Origin: an uncultured Clostridia bacterium
GTDB lineage: Bacteria; Bacillota; Clostridia; Peptostreptococcales; Anaerovoracaceae
Direction of reading: 5' to 3'
Length of the DNA stretch: 6,476 bases
NCBI GenBank assembly: GCA_934277495.1
Contig: CAKQUI010000115.1
Location: 1 to 6,476, forward strand
In this document: positions 1 to 6,369 of the stretch, one piece after another
Layout: each line of letters begins with the position of its first letter
How positions within the stretch are numbered: the stretch's first letter is position 1
Made by a program: the position numbers and the translations under genes
The notes under the pieces: generated by a model
The model's database searches: none
What the model was told of the DNA's origin: nothing
The model's input: only the letters and a program-made list of their open reading frames with translations

Positions 1-1339
1 TCAGCGCTTCTGATGGATGGACTTTCAGCAGTCTTCTGCAGCTGAGATACGCAGCCAGACAGCACACGATGACCGTGACAGCTGCCATTGCGATGAAGTT
101 CCATGAATATGCTTCATGCCACCCCGGAACAGTATACCAGCTGCCGAAAAGGCCGACGAACCATCGTCCCAGCACCTTCGGGCCAAGGATAAGACCCAGC
201 ACAGAGCCTGCCAGAGACACTATGAAGCTGTATGAAACATAATGCAGCACGATCTTGCGTCTTTTCAACCCCATGGCGTTCATGGTACCTATCTGTGTAC
301 GCTGCTGAGATACCATACGCTTCATGGACGTCACGATGACCAGCAGTGCTATCAGCATGAATATTGCACAGAACCCGAACGAGAACTGCCTGTGCTGGTT
401 CATCTCATCCTGGAATTTCTTTATACCCGGTATGCTGTCGCTGTCTATGTACACAGCATAGTTGCCGTCTATGGCGCCGGATATCTCGCTTTCCATATCG
501 AACACATCCGACCTGTCAGTCGTGAATATCAGCTGCGTATACGGCAGCATATCGTAAAGTCTGCTGTCCGACAGATCATCGATATAGTCCAGCATCATGT
601 CCTTAGTTATATCATCAGCTGTGAGCCCCATGGCCTTCAGCTGATCCTTCATCTTGTTGAAAGCGTCGGTGTTCTTTGCCATGTCCTTGCCGTCGAGTAT
701 ATCTGAAGCCGTCAGCTTGCCGCTTTTTATCTGGCTTTCGATATACTTTCTCACCGGGAAGCCCTTGTAAGGCATCCAGACATAAGCTATATTCTTCAGA
801 TCCGTGTCAAGATCCTCCGAGGCGCACTGATAGATATATTCAGGAGAAGCTATCAGCCCCCGGATAGTCTTTTCCACAGTCATGCCGTTGTATTTGTATG
901 CGAAGCGGTCTCCCACTTTGAGATCCCATGCATTTGCAAAAGTCACCGACAGCCACAGACCGTCTTTGTCTTCAGGATCGAAATCCTTGCCGTCAAGGAG
1001 CTCAGGTTTCGACACTCTGTTTTCATCCTGCAGATAGACATCCACCTGGGCGTTACCCTGCTTCACAGACTTGGCCGTCACAGATGTCCGGAGCTGAGCG
1101 TCCTTCACATCATCCAGCTTCCTTACAGATTTCAGATCACTGCTCCTGAAATCCTCTCCGTACATCCATACATCTGCGATATTTGTCTTCTTTTCCATCC
1201 GGCTGAAAGCTATGTCGGCTCCTGTAGTGCTGCTCTGGAACGTGGTGAACAGCATTATGGCTATCGCCGCCAGCAGGAATATGGAAAGGAACTGCCCGCA
1301 GTTTTTCCTTATTTCCCTCAGTGTCTTTCTCAGCAGCAT
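1..1339 (-). CDS. FtsX/MacB-type ABC transporter permease, N-terminal part (runs off window)
   Basis: This frame is open from ATG at 1339 to the left window edge (446 codons plus one base), so the C-terminal part is missing here. It is the membrane subunit of the exporter whose ATPase is encoded immediately upstream. Segments seen: TM1 about residues 17-35 (FLSIFLLAAIAIMLF), an extracytoplasmic domain of about 280 residues (36-318) with SPEYIYQ near 165-171, then TM2 about 319-338, a cytoplasmic loop with QRTQIGTMNAMGLKRRKI (346-363), TM3 about 366-388 and TM4 about 413-433, ending in the typical KVHPSEAL of an FtsX domain. The GxxxAMGLxRRKI loop is the usual ATPase-contact region of this family. 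Relatives often carry a second FtsX block, so the full protein is probably much longer. The start overlaps the ATPase stop (TAATG), with AAGGAGG at 1356-1350 inside the ATPase coding sequence, which implies translational coupling. The substrate cannot be told from the sequence. Confidence 0.93.
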   Translation of the reverse strand, partial: MLLRKTLREIRKNCGQFLSIFLLAAIAIMLFTTFQSSTTGADIAFSRMEKKTNIADVWMYGEDFRSSDLKSVRKLDDVKDAQLRTSVTAKSVKQGNAQVDVYLQDENRVSKPELLDGKDFDPEDKDGLWLSVTFANAWDLKVGDRFAYKYNGMTVEKTIRGLIASPEYIYQCASEDLDTDLKNIAYVWMPYKGFPVRKYIESQIKSGKLTASDILDGKDMAKNTDAFNKMKDQLKAMGLTADDITKDMMLDYIDDLSDSRLYDMLPYTQLIFTTDRSDVFDMESEISGAIDGNYAVYIDSDSIPGIKKFQDEMNQHRQFSFGFCAIFMLIALLVIVTSMKRMVSQQRTQIGTMNAMGLKRRKIVLHYVSYSFIVSLAGSVLGLILGPKVLGRWFVGLFGSWYTVPGWHEAYSWNFIAMAAVTVIVCCLAAYLSCRRLLKVHPSEAL

Positions 1340-2046
1340 TACCAGCTAACCTCCTTTACAGATGCAGGATATTCATTTATCTCGATACTGTCTATACCGC
1401 CGTTTTTCATGCGTATGACTTTATCCGCACACTTGGCAATGTCAGCATTGTGGGTGACGATGATCACTGTATTGCCTCCTTCACGGCTCATTTCCTGCAG
1501 AAGCTCCAGAACAGTCACGCCTGTCTTTGAATCCAGTGCACCTGTGGGCTCGTCTCCCAGGATTATAGCCGGGTCCTTTGCCAGTGCCCTTGCTATGGAA
1601 ACTCTCTGCTGCTCGCCTCCTGACATCTGTGACGGGAACTTGTCACGATGCTGTTCAAGACCTACTTTCTTCAGCATTTCCAGCGGATCAAGAGCTTTTT
1701 TCACGATGCTCTTTGTAAGGGATACGTTTTCCAGTGCTGTCAGGCTTGGCAGCAGATTATAGAACTGGAAAATGAATCCGATGTACTCTCCACGGTAGTC
1801 AGACAGCTGACGGTCGTTCATGGCAGAGACCTCGTTGCCTGCAACTATGACCTTGCCTTCGTCCGGCGTATCCATACCTCCCAGCATGTTCAGCACGGTG
1901 GACTTTCCTGCACCGGAAGGTCCCAGTATAACTACGAATTCTCCTTTTTCTATTTCAAAGCTGACGTGATCCACAGCGACCTGTTTTCCTTCACCTGTGC
2001 CATATACACGCACGACATCCTTGAACTGTATCAGTGGTTTATCCAT
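1339..2046 (-). CDS. ABC transporter ATP-binding protein, MacB/LolD/SalX-type
   Basis: This is the cytoplasmic ATPase (235 aa) that powers the FtsX-type permease downstream. Complete motif set: Walker A GPSGAGKS (42-49), Q-loop Q94 in FIFQFYNLLP, signature MSGGEQQRV (141-149), Walker B IILGDE (161-166), D-loop ALDS (170-173) and switch His199 in IIVTHN. The Q-loop context and the MSGGEQQ signature are typical of the MacB/LolD/SalX branch, which pairs with FtsX-like permeases for lipoprotein, peptide or antibiotic export or resistance. I place the start at ATG 2046 (MDKPLIQFKDV) because GGAGG lies at 2056-2052 with a 5-nt spacer. The longer frame from ATG 2115 begins essentially at the predicted transcription start, has no ribosome binding site, and adds 23 residues of non-family sequence. 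The stop TAA at 1341-1339 overlaps the permease ATG. All catalytic residues are intact. Confidence 0.95.
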   Translation of the reverse strand: MDKPLIQFKDVVRVYGTGEGKQVAVDHVSFEIEKGEFVVILGPSGAGKSTVLNMLGGMDTPDEGKVIVAGNEVSAMNDRQLSDYRGEYIGFIFQFYNLLPSLTALENVSLTKSIVKKALDPLEMLKKVGLEQHRDKFPSQMSGGEQQRVSIARALAKDPAIILGDEPTGALDSKTGVTVLELLQEMSREGGNTVIIVTHNADIAKCADKVIRMKNGGIDSIEINEYPASVKEVSW

Positions 2047-2060
2047 ATTTGCCTCCATCG

Positions 2061-2078
2061 AGTTAGTTTTTTCTAACT
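2061..2078. promoter_or_regulatory. Perfect palindrome AGTTAG-N6-CTAACT, candidate operator
   Basis: Two 6-bp arms (2061-2066 and 2073-2078) are perfect inverted copies around a run of six T (A on the coding strand). The site sits between the predicted transcription start (about 2114) and the Shine-Dalgarno (2056-2052) of the ABC exporter operon. A repressor of the TetR, MarR or GntR type bound here would block elongation. In RNA it could also form a weak hairpin directly upstream of the ribosome binding site. No regulator gene is in view to assign it to, so the role is inferred. Confidence 0.45.
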
Positions 2079-2094
2079 TATATCCTGAATAAAT

Positions 2095-2111
2095 GCAGAG
2101 TGTACCTCTGC
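2095..2111 (-). promoter_or_regulatory. 5'-end stem-loop of the ABC operon mRNA (GCAGAG/CTCTGC)
   Basis: A perfect 6-bp inverted repeat with a 5-base loop lies just downstream of the predicted +1. In the transcript it would form a hairpin at the extreme 5' end, a position known to protect mRNAs from 5'-dependent decay. As DNA it could equally be a dyad operator. Only the symmetry is seen directly. Confidence 0.4.
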
Positions 2112-2120
2112 TCATGGAAA

Positions 2121-2149
2121 ATTATAGTCCCACCGTTCCTGTTTGTCAA
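2121..2149 (-). promoter_or_regulatory. Consensus sigma-A promoter of the ABC exporter operon
   Basis: The minus strand reads TTGACA (2149-2144), a 17-bp spacer, then TATAAT (2126-2121). This is a perfect match to the vegetative consensus at optimal spacing. Transcription should start near 2115-2113, giving a leader of about 70 nt before the ATPase ATG at 2046. A promoter this strong in front of an exporter suggests repression as the control mode, consistent with the palindromes just downstream. Confidence 0.9.
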
Positions 2150-2194
2150 TAAACTTGCTTACAGAACGAACACAGTTTTGCCAGATATCTTACA

Positions 2195-2218
2195 GGACTT
2201 TCGCTCTGGACTTTCGCT
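2195..2218. repeat. Tandem 11-bp direct repeat GGACTTTCGCT (period 13)
   Basis: Two exact copies of GGACTTTCGCT occupy 2195-2205 and 2208-2218, separated by CT. They lie about 45 bp upstream of the -35 box of the ABC promoter, roughly -80 to -105 from the predicted start. Spaced direct repeats upstream of a promoter are the usual layout of response-regulator or activator sites. The spacing here is not a clean helical turn, so the function is uncertain. Confidence 0.5.
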
Positions 2219-2263
2219 GAAGTTCCAGAACATCGAAGCCCGTTTTTTCTGCATATACCAAAA

Positions 2264-2313
2264 GCTCCCTTCATGAGCTGCAGTGAAGTTTCACTGTTTC
2301 TCATAAAGGGAGC
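2264..2313 (-). terminator. Long hairpin terminator after ftsH
   Basis: Two 24-nt arms (2313-2290 and 2287-2264) pair around a 2-nt loop with only four mismatched positions. The outer stem is GCTCCCTT/AAGGGAGC and the inner stem CAGTGAA/TTCACTG. On the minus strand it is followed by TTTT, a short U tract. It begins 49 nt after the ftsH stop and separates ftsH from the ABC operon promoter. The stem is longer than a typical intrinsic terminator and the U run is short, so some read-through is possible. Confidence 0.75.
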
Positions 2314-2362
2314 CTATCATACTGTCACGATAGTGCTTTCATATCTCCGGCGAGTCTGTATC

Positions 2363-4192
2363 TCATGCCGAAGGCTGTTTTTCCAGTATCTCCATGAACT
2401 GTTCGCCTGTTATAGTCTCCTTCTCGTAAAGGAACATGGCCAGTTCATCGAGCTTGTCTCTGTCAGCCTTTATTATGCCGATGGCTTTCTCATGCTGTTT
2501 CTTCACAAGTTCTACTACCTGCCTGTCGATCTCACGCTGTGTCTGTTCAGCACATGACAGCGATGTGTCTCCGCCAAGGTACTTGTTTGTCTCCGTCTCC
2601 ATAGCCACCATGCCGAACTCGCTGCTCATGCCGTATCTTGTTATCATGGCTCTTGCCAGTTTCGTAGCCTGCTCTATGTCGTTGGCAGCGCCCGTCGTCA
2701 CCGAGCCGAACACTACTTCTTCTGCAGCTCTGCCGCCGGTGAACGTAGCGATCTTGTTTTCTATCTCTTCTTTCTTCATCAGATAGTGATCGCCGTCCTC
2801 CACCTGCATCGTGTATCCCAGTGCTCCTGAAGTCCTCGGCACTATAGTGATCTTCTGCACCGGTGCTGAATTCGTCTGCCTTGCAGCCACAAGAGCATGT
2901 CCTATCTCGTGATATGCCACGATACGCTTTTCTTCATCAGTAAGTATCGCATTCTTCTTCTGATATCCTGCAATAACCACTTCGATACTTTCTTCAAGGT
3001 CTTCCTGAGTGGCAAATCTCCTGCCGTCCCTTACAGCTCTGAGAGCTGCCTCATTAACGATGTTGGCAAGCTCCGCACCGGAAGCTCCCGACGCCATCCT
3101 CGCCACTTTGTTGTAGTCTACGTCGTCAGCGACTTTGACTTTTCTGGCATGTACTTTAAGGATATCCTCACGGCCTTTAAGGTCTGGCAGCTCTACCGGA
3201 ACACGTCTGTCGAATCTGCCCGGTCTCAGCAGTGCCGGATCCAGTGATTCAGGACGGTTCGTTGCAGCCAGTATTATCACGCCTGTGTTGTCTTCGAATC
3301 CATCCATTTCTGTGAGGAGCTGGTTCAGAGTCTGTTCACGCTCATCGTTGCCCATGACCTGACCGTCTCTTTTCTTTCCGATAGCATCTATCTCATCGAT
3401 GAACACAATGCACGGAGCCTTTTCCTTGGCCTGCTGGAACAGATCTCTTACCTTGGACGCTCCCATACCCACGAACATCTCAACGAATTCCGAACCGGAC
3501 ATCGAGAAAAACGGCACGTTGGACTCGCCAGCCACGGCTTTTGCAAGCATGGTCTTTCCGGTTCCCGGAGGACCCACCAGCAGTATACCTTTAGGCATCG
3601 AAGCACCGATCTCCCGGTACTTGCCGGGATCATGGAGATACTCCACTATCTCTGTCAGGTTCTCCTTTGCCTCATCCTCGCCTGCCACATCAGCAAACCT
3701 TATGCCTTCTGATGACTTGACATAGACCTTGGCGTTGCTCTTGCCCAGACCGAAGGAAAGGGAATTCTTGCCCCCTGCCTTGCCCATCATCTTCTTCGAC
3801 ATATACTGCCCCAGCAGTATGAATATCACAAGCGGAAGTACCCATGACAACAGTGCGCTTATCACCGGAGAAGTCTGCTTGATCTCCTCCCCGGAAAAGG
3901 AAACGCCTGCATCGTGGAGCCTCTTTGTCAGATCAGGGTCGTCCACCATAGCCGTCTTGTATACCTGATCATCTTTCTTTCCTGTGAACAGTATCTTGTT
4001 CTGCTGCTCCTGTATCTCAGCCTTTTTCACCTTGCCGGATTCCGTCATGCTTATAAATGTACCGTAATCCACTTCTTTTATCTTGTTCTCAGTGATCAAA
4101 GGCATAGCCAGTGAATTGAAAAGCAGTATTGCCATGAGCACCAGGCAGTAATAAAAGAACATAGGTTTTTTAGGTTTTTTCACCTCGTTCAT
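2363..4192 (-). CDS. ftsH: ATP-dependent zinc metalloprotease FtsH
   Basis: FtsH is a membrane-anchored hexameric AAA+ protease that extracts and degrades misassembled membrane proteins and short-lived regulators. Seen in this 609-aa product (ATG numbering): TM1 about 11-33, a small extracytoplasmic domain to about 109, and TM2 about 110-128. The AAA+ module has Walker A GPPGTGKT (207-214), pore loop MFVGMG (239-244), Walker B IVFIDE (262-267) and a second-region-of-homology arginine pair in RPGRFDR (323-329). The M41 peptidase has zinc site HEIGH (428-432) and third ligand Asp505 in TGAANDI. HEIGH replaces the commoner HEAGH but keeps both His and the Glu, so activity is expected. The C-terminal tail is short. 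ATG at 4192 is preferred over the adjacent TTG at 4195 because of the spacing to GAGGG. It is flanked by its own leader and terminator, so it is probably monocistronic. The usual neighbours hpt and tilS are absent. Confidence 0.97.
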   Translation of the reverse strand: MNEVKKPKKPMFFYYCLVLMAILLFNSLAMPLITENKIKEVDYGTFISMTESGKVKKAEIQEQQNKILFTGKKDDQVYKTAMVDDPDLTKRLHDAGVSFSGEEIKQTSPVISALLSWVLPLVIFILLGQYMSKKMMGKAGGKNSLSFGLGKSNAKVYVKSSEGIRFADVAGEDEAKENLTEIVEYLHDPGKYREIGASMPKGILLVGPPGTGKTMLAKAVAGESNVPFFSMSGSEFVEMFVGMGASKVRDLFQQAKEKAPCIVFIDEIDAIGKKRDGQVMGNDEREQTLNQLLTEMDGFEDNTGVIILAATNRPESLDPALLRPGRFDRRVPVELPDLKGREDILKVHARKVKVADDVDYNKVARMASGASGAELANIVNEAALRAVRDGRRFATQEDLEESIEVVIAGYQKKNAILTDEEKRIVAYHEIGHALVAARQTNSAPVQKITIVPRTSGALGYTMQVEDGDHYLMKKEEIENKIATFTGGRAAEEVVFGSVTTGAANDIEQATKLARAMITRYGMSSEFGMVAMETETNKYLGGDTSLSCAEQTQREIDRQVVELVKKQHEKAIGIIKADRDKLDELAMFLYEKETITGEQFMEILEKQPSA

Positions 4193-4199
4193 CAAGGAT

Positions 4200-4204
4200 C
4201 CCTC
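4200..4204 (-). promoter_or_regulatory. ftsH ribosome binding site (GAGGG), decides the start codon
   Basis: GAGGG on the minus strand is 7 nt from ATG 4192 but only 4 nt from the in-frame TTG at 4195. The normal spacing favours the ATG, which makes the product 609 rather than 610 residues. Confidence 0.75.
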
Positions 4205-4403
4205 GCTTTCTGTAATGTAAAATCTTTATCTGATCCTGTGCAAAAATATTTATTTCTGTATACGATATCACAATTTATTGTTTTTCGCCATACATAATCT
4301 GATTCTTCATCTTTACAATACACAAAGTTTGCCAAAAATTCACATTACATCAGAGAAATGACCCTGATCCTGCCCGAACACCCGTTTCACAGACGACAAA
4401 ACG
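4205..4403 (-). other. AT-rich ftsH leader region, no coding sequence
   Basis: This gap between the broken regulator gene and ftsH is clearly more AT-rich than its surroundings. I see no good -35/-10 pair in it. The best fragments are an isolated TTGGCA at 4334-4329 and TTGTGA followed at poor spacing by TATTTT. There is no CIRCE-type (TTAGCACTC-N9-GAGTGCTAA) heat-shock operator. A weak pair ATCAG/CTGAT lies around 4351-4372, but there is no U-tract terminator between the pseudogene and ftsH. An octamer TGTAATGT (4211-4218) recurs inverted as ACATTACA (4342-4349). Confidence 0.5.
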
Positions 4404-4528
4404 TCATACATTCTGATAGAAAAGTCCGTGTTTCGTGCAGTACCATACCAGCGTGCCATGGGCGTAGAATGGCAGCCGTGTTTCTGTCTCAACTCTCTTA
4501 TCAGAGCTCCTGTTTTTATCTGATCCAT
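4404..4528 (-). pseudogene. Internally deleted XRE HTH / desulfoferrodoxin-like regulator gene
   Basis: The ATG at 4528 has a perfect AGGAGG (4543-4538, 9-nt spacer) and starts MDQIKTGALIRELRQKHG. This is the beginning of helix 1 of an XRE-type HTH, but the expected helix 2-3 (TQ..LA...VS...S.WE) never follows. In another frame of the same strand, about 4484-4404, the text reads ETRLPFYA then HGTLVWYCTKHGLFYQNV and a stop. That matches the end I remember for Clostridia proteins that fuse this HTH to a desulfoferrodoxin-like domain. WYCTKHG carries the C-x-x-H iron-ligand spacing of the desulfoferrodoxin YCNLHG. Both ends of one gene are therefore kept, the middle (roughly 150 codons by family length) is gone, and the ends are out of frame, with the junction near 4475-4490. 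Read straight through, the start gives a 62-residue peptide ending at 4340. Because promoter and ribosome site are intact this peptide may be made, but its tail is frameshifted junk. Confidence 0.75.
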
Positions 4529-4550
4529 ATCTTTTTACCTCCTGCTGTAC

Positions 4551-4579
4551 ATTCTAAGTGCAGGCTGCCTCCCGGTCAA
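4551..4579 (-). promoter_or_regulatory. Near-consensus sigma-A promoter before the broken regulator
   Basis: The minus strand reads TTGACC (4579-4574), a 17-bp spacer, then TAGAAT (4556-4551), five of six matches in each box. Predicted initiation near 4545 would give a leader of only about 16 nt before the ATG at 4528, just enough to hold AGGAGG. The spacer contains the small dyad AGGC-A-GCCT. With no clear terminator before ftsH, this promoter may now also feed ftsH. Confidence 0.75.
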
Positions 4580-4594
4580 TCTACGCACTGTAGA
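4580..4594. promoter_or_regulatory. Small inverted repeat TCTAC-N5-GTAGA abutting the -35 box
   Basis: A perfect 5-bp dyad (4580-4584 and 4590-4594) with a GCACT centre directly touches the -35 hexamer of the promoter at 4579-4551. It could be an operator, possibly of the lost autoregulator, or a short hairpin after the DUF6179 stop at 4605. It is too short to be an efficient terminator and has no U tract. Confidence 0.3.
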
Positions 4595-4604
4595 GTCCGG
4601 CATT

Positions 4605-5894
4605 TCATGCAAATTCTTTCAACATGCTGCATAGTATCTTTTCACCTTCACGGTCCATGAAAAACTCGTCCGGATACTGGTTTTTCAGCACTTCTATCAC
4701 CTCTGCCGGAAGCCTTCCCAGTATCACCCGGATATCTTCACGATCAAGCAGACCGTCCGAGACAAGATCTGCAAAATCAGACATTGAGTCAGTTGCATCA
4801 AGTATCAGGTCAGCTTTTTCAACGCTGCTGCCTGCCGCATCCAGCCTTTCTGCGAGCCGGCTGTAATCATCAGCATTCATCCCTTCGCCCCATGTCAGTT
4901 TTACCTCATTCTCATTCCCGTCAGATGTGGGGATAATGAAGACTTTGTCAAGGGTGCCGTTTTTCACAGCCTCTCTTACAGACATTGCCATCTGAGGTAC
5001 GCAGGATACTGCATATCTCAGGGAAGACCGGGACATCCCAAGCTCTCTGTCCATCAGCCTCACAGCTTTTTCGATATACATGCTTGTTTCCATAAGCGAC
5101 TTTCCACGGAATACATCTGACAGTCTGCTTATATCCTCCTTGCAAAGTTCCAGCGCTCGCACCGGCTTGCCGCAGATCACAAGCCCGACAGCCGCCATCA
5201 TCACAGGCTCGAAGATATTCACCGGACAGCTGGGATAATCCGGCGTTATCCCGCACATAAGACGATGCACATCTTCCGGCCGGAAAAGCCTGCAGAAGGA
5301 ATCCTCCGCTTCGATATAGCTGAGATACCGTTCTATGAACTCGATGCCGTCAAGCTGAGGCCTGCCTCTGAAAGCAGGATAATCCACTGTGATATGCATC
5401 TTGTGAGCACCAGTCTCCGGATCGTAAAGTCTGAAGAAAGCATTTATACCGTCTTCCACCGTAGATCTGTAGTAAACACTTGGCGTTTCGAAAAGTCCCT
5501 CAGTGATACGCCGGTGGATGCGCCTGGCCCTGCTGACTTTGTATCGTACGGAATCAAGACCTTCCTGAAACAGATCTCCGATCCTGCGGTTTCTCACCGC
5601 CTCCGCCGCATGTTCCGGACGTTCGTATTCCTTCAGCCTCACGCCTGTAACGAAAGTTATCGACGACATCAGCTTCCCGGCAGTCTCCACCGGTATAGAA
5701 CTGCTGGTCCCGTCTGTAAGTTCTCCAGCCTTCTGCGACAGAAGCTCAGTCAGCTGATCCCTGACCGAAGCAAGATCTCCGTCTGACAGTATCCCCGTCA
5801 TGTATCCGTGTTTCAGTATGGACTGCATATAGTATCTTTCATCAAGAGAACTTCTGTCCGGCATCCTGCCTGCATATGCGATCGTCTGCACCAT
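4605..5894 (-). CDS. DUF6179-like protein of unknown function
   Basis: A 429-residue protein that I recognise from memory as the DUF6179 type found in Clostridia; no biochemical role is known to me. It appears soluble and mostly helical, with no signal peptide. The only hydrophobic stretch (about 228-241, IFEPVMMAAVGLVI) is short and more like a buried helix than a membrane span. Recognisable blocks are YYMQSILKHGYMTGILSDGD (21-40), SSSIPVETAGKLMSSITFVTG (64-84), the charged SRARRIHRR (121-129), and VEDGINAFFRLYDPETGAH followed by ITVDYPA (146-174), the most family-like part. It has seven scattered cysteines and no obvious nucleotide-binding, zinc or nuclease motif. The start at 5894 is one base after the stop of the DUF6323-like gene, with GGAGG about 9 nt upstream inside that gene, so the pair is cotranscribed and probably coupled. 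The fixed pairing suggests the two products act together; this is inference. Confidence 0.75.
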   Translation of the reverse strand: MVQTIAYAGRMPDRSSLDERYYMQSILKHGYMTGILSDGDLASVRDQLTELLSQKAGELTDGTSSSIPVETAGKLMSSITFVTGVRLKEYERPEHAAEAVRNRRIGDLFQEGLDSVRYKVSRARRIHRRITEGLFETPSVYYRSTVEDGINAFFRLYDPETGAHKMHITVDYPAFRGRPQLDGIEFIERYLSYIEAEDSFCRLFRPEDVHRLMCGITPDYPSCPVNIFEPVMMAAVGLVICGKPVRALELCKEDISRLSDVFRGKSLMETSMYIEKAVRLMDRELGMSRSSLRYAVSCVPQMAMSVREAVKNGTLDKVFIIPTSDGNENEVKLTWGEGMNADDYSRLAERLDAAGSSVEKADLILDATDSMSDFADLVSDGLLDREDIRVILGRLPAEVIEVLKNQYPDEFFMDREGEKILCSMLKEFA

Positions 5895-5895
5895 A

Positions 5896-6369
5896 TCAGC
5901 GCTCCTCCCTGTATCTGAAATCCTTTATATCACAGCCACAATGTATATGCTTTGCCAGCTGAGGCATCACACTGCCCGCCAGTATATCCGCTGATCCACG
6001 GCAGTACGCATCGAAAGCCTCCCTCATGAATGAAAGGAGCTCATCATCAGATACCGCATCCCATGTTTCATTTTTCATATCATAGAAAATCAGCGTCAGC
6101 TCATGAAGCACTGCTTCATAATCATCCTGCGATATATACGGCGAGTCGCAGAAAACCATTATCAGTTTTTCTGTGATACTCGCTCCGAACTCGATGCGCC
6201 CGGAACGCCTCAGCGCATTCTCCCTGGTCTCTGCCAGCGCCATCGCCTGACCGGGATCAAGTGTAAGACCATACTGCGCTGTATTCCGGTTGCAGTCCAG
6301 GATCCTGCCAGCCAAAGCCTTCATTTCATCCGGACTGCGTCTCATAAGCGACGATGTGTCGATGTTCAT
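5896..6369 (-). CDS. DUF6323-like protein of unknown function
   Basis: A 157-residue protein that I recognise from memory as the DUF6323 type, usually seen next to DUF6179. No function is known to me. Diagnostic blocks are YGLTLDPGQAMALAETREN (33-51), SGRIEFG (56-62), the strongly conserved-looking FCDSPYISQDDYEAVL (73-88) and IFYDMKNETWDAVSDDEL (94-111). The C-terminus carries HIHCGCDIKD (141-150), where His141, His143, Cys144 and Cys146 could bind a metal, though no standard site is recognisable. It is acidic and soluble-looking, with no signal or membrane segment. The start at 6369 overlaps the upstream stop (ATGA) and has GAGGAAGG about 10 nt before it inside the upstream gene. The stop is one base before the DUF6179-like start. 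The layout is a three-gene coupled operon. Confidence 0.75.
   Translation of the reverse strand: MNIDTSSLMRRSPDEMKALAGRILDCNRNTAQYGLTLDPGQAMALAETRENALRRSGRIEFGASITEKLIMVFCDSPYISQDDYEAVLHELTLIFYDMKNETWDAVSDDELLSFMREAFDAYCRGSADILAGSVMPQLAKHIHCGCDIKDFRYREER

Noticed and set aside
2047..2115. 23-residue N-terminal extension of the ABC ATPase from ATG 2115
   Set aside because: The ATG coincides with the predicted transcription start, has no ribosome binding site, and adds non-family residues. ATG 2046 has GGAGG and begins at the normal domain edge.
2894..2908. HEIGH instead of HEAGH as a sign of an inactive FtsH
   Set aside because: The two His, the catalytic Glu and the third ligand Asp are all present. 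The changed residue is not a ligand.
4211..4349. Inverted octamer TGTAATGT / ACATTACA flanking the ftsH leader as mobile-element ends
   Set aside because: Eight AT-rich bases 123 bp apart are expected by chance in such sequence, and there is no target duplication or longer terminal repeat.
4340..4528. A genuine 62-aa small protein or complete mini-regulator
   Set aside because: Only the first ~17 residues look like a protein family. The rest is out of frame with a recognisable desulfoferrodoxin-like C-terminus on the same strand, so a pseudogene explains it better.
5170..5213. Membrane segment in the DUF6179-like protein
   Set aside because: The hydrophobic stretch is only about 14 residues and is flanked by sequence typical of a soluble helical protein.
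5265..5786. 173-aa plus-strand frame, and the other plus-strand frames such as 242-706 and 1648-2076
   Set aside because: All lie antisense to well-supported minus-strand genes, lack ribosome binding sites and known motifs, and read as low-likelihood sequence rich in His, Cys and Arg.
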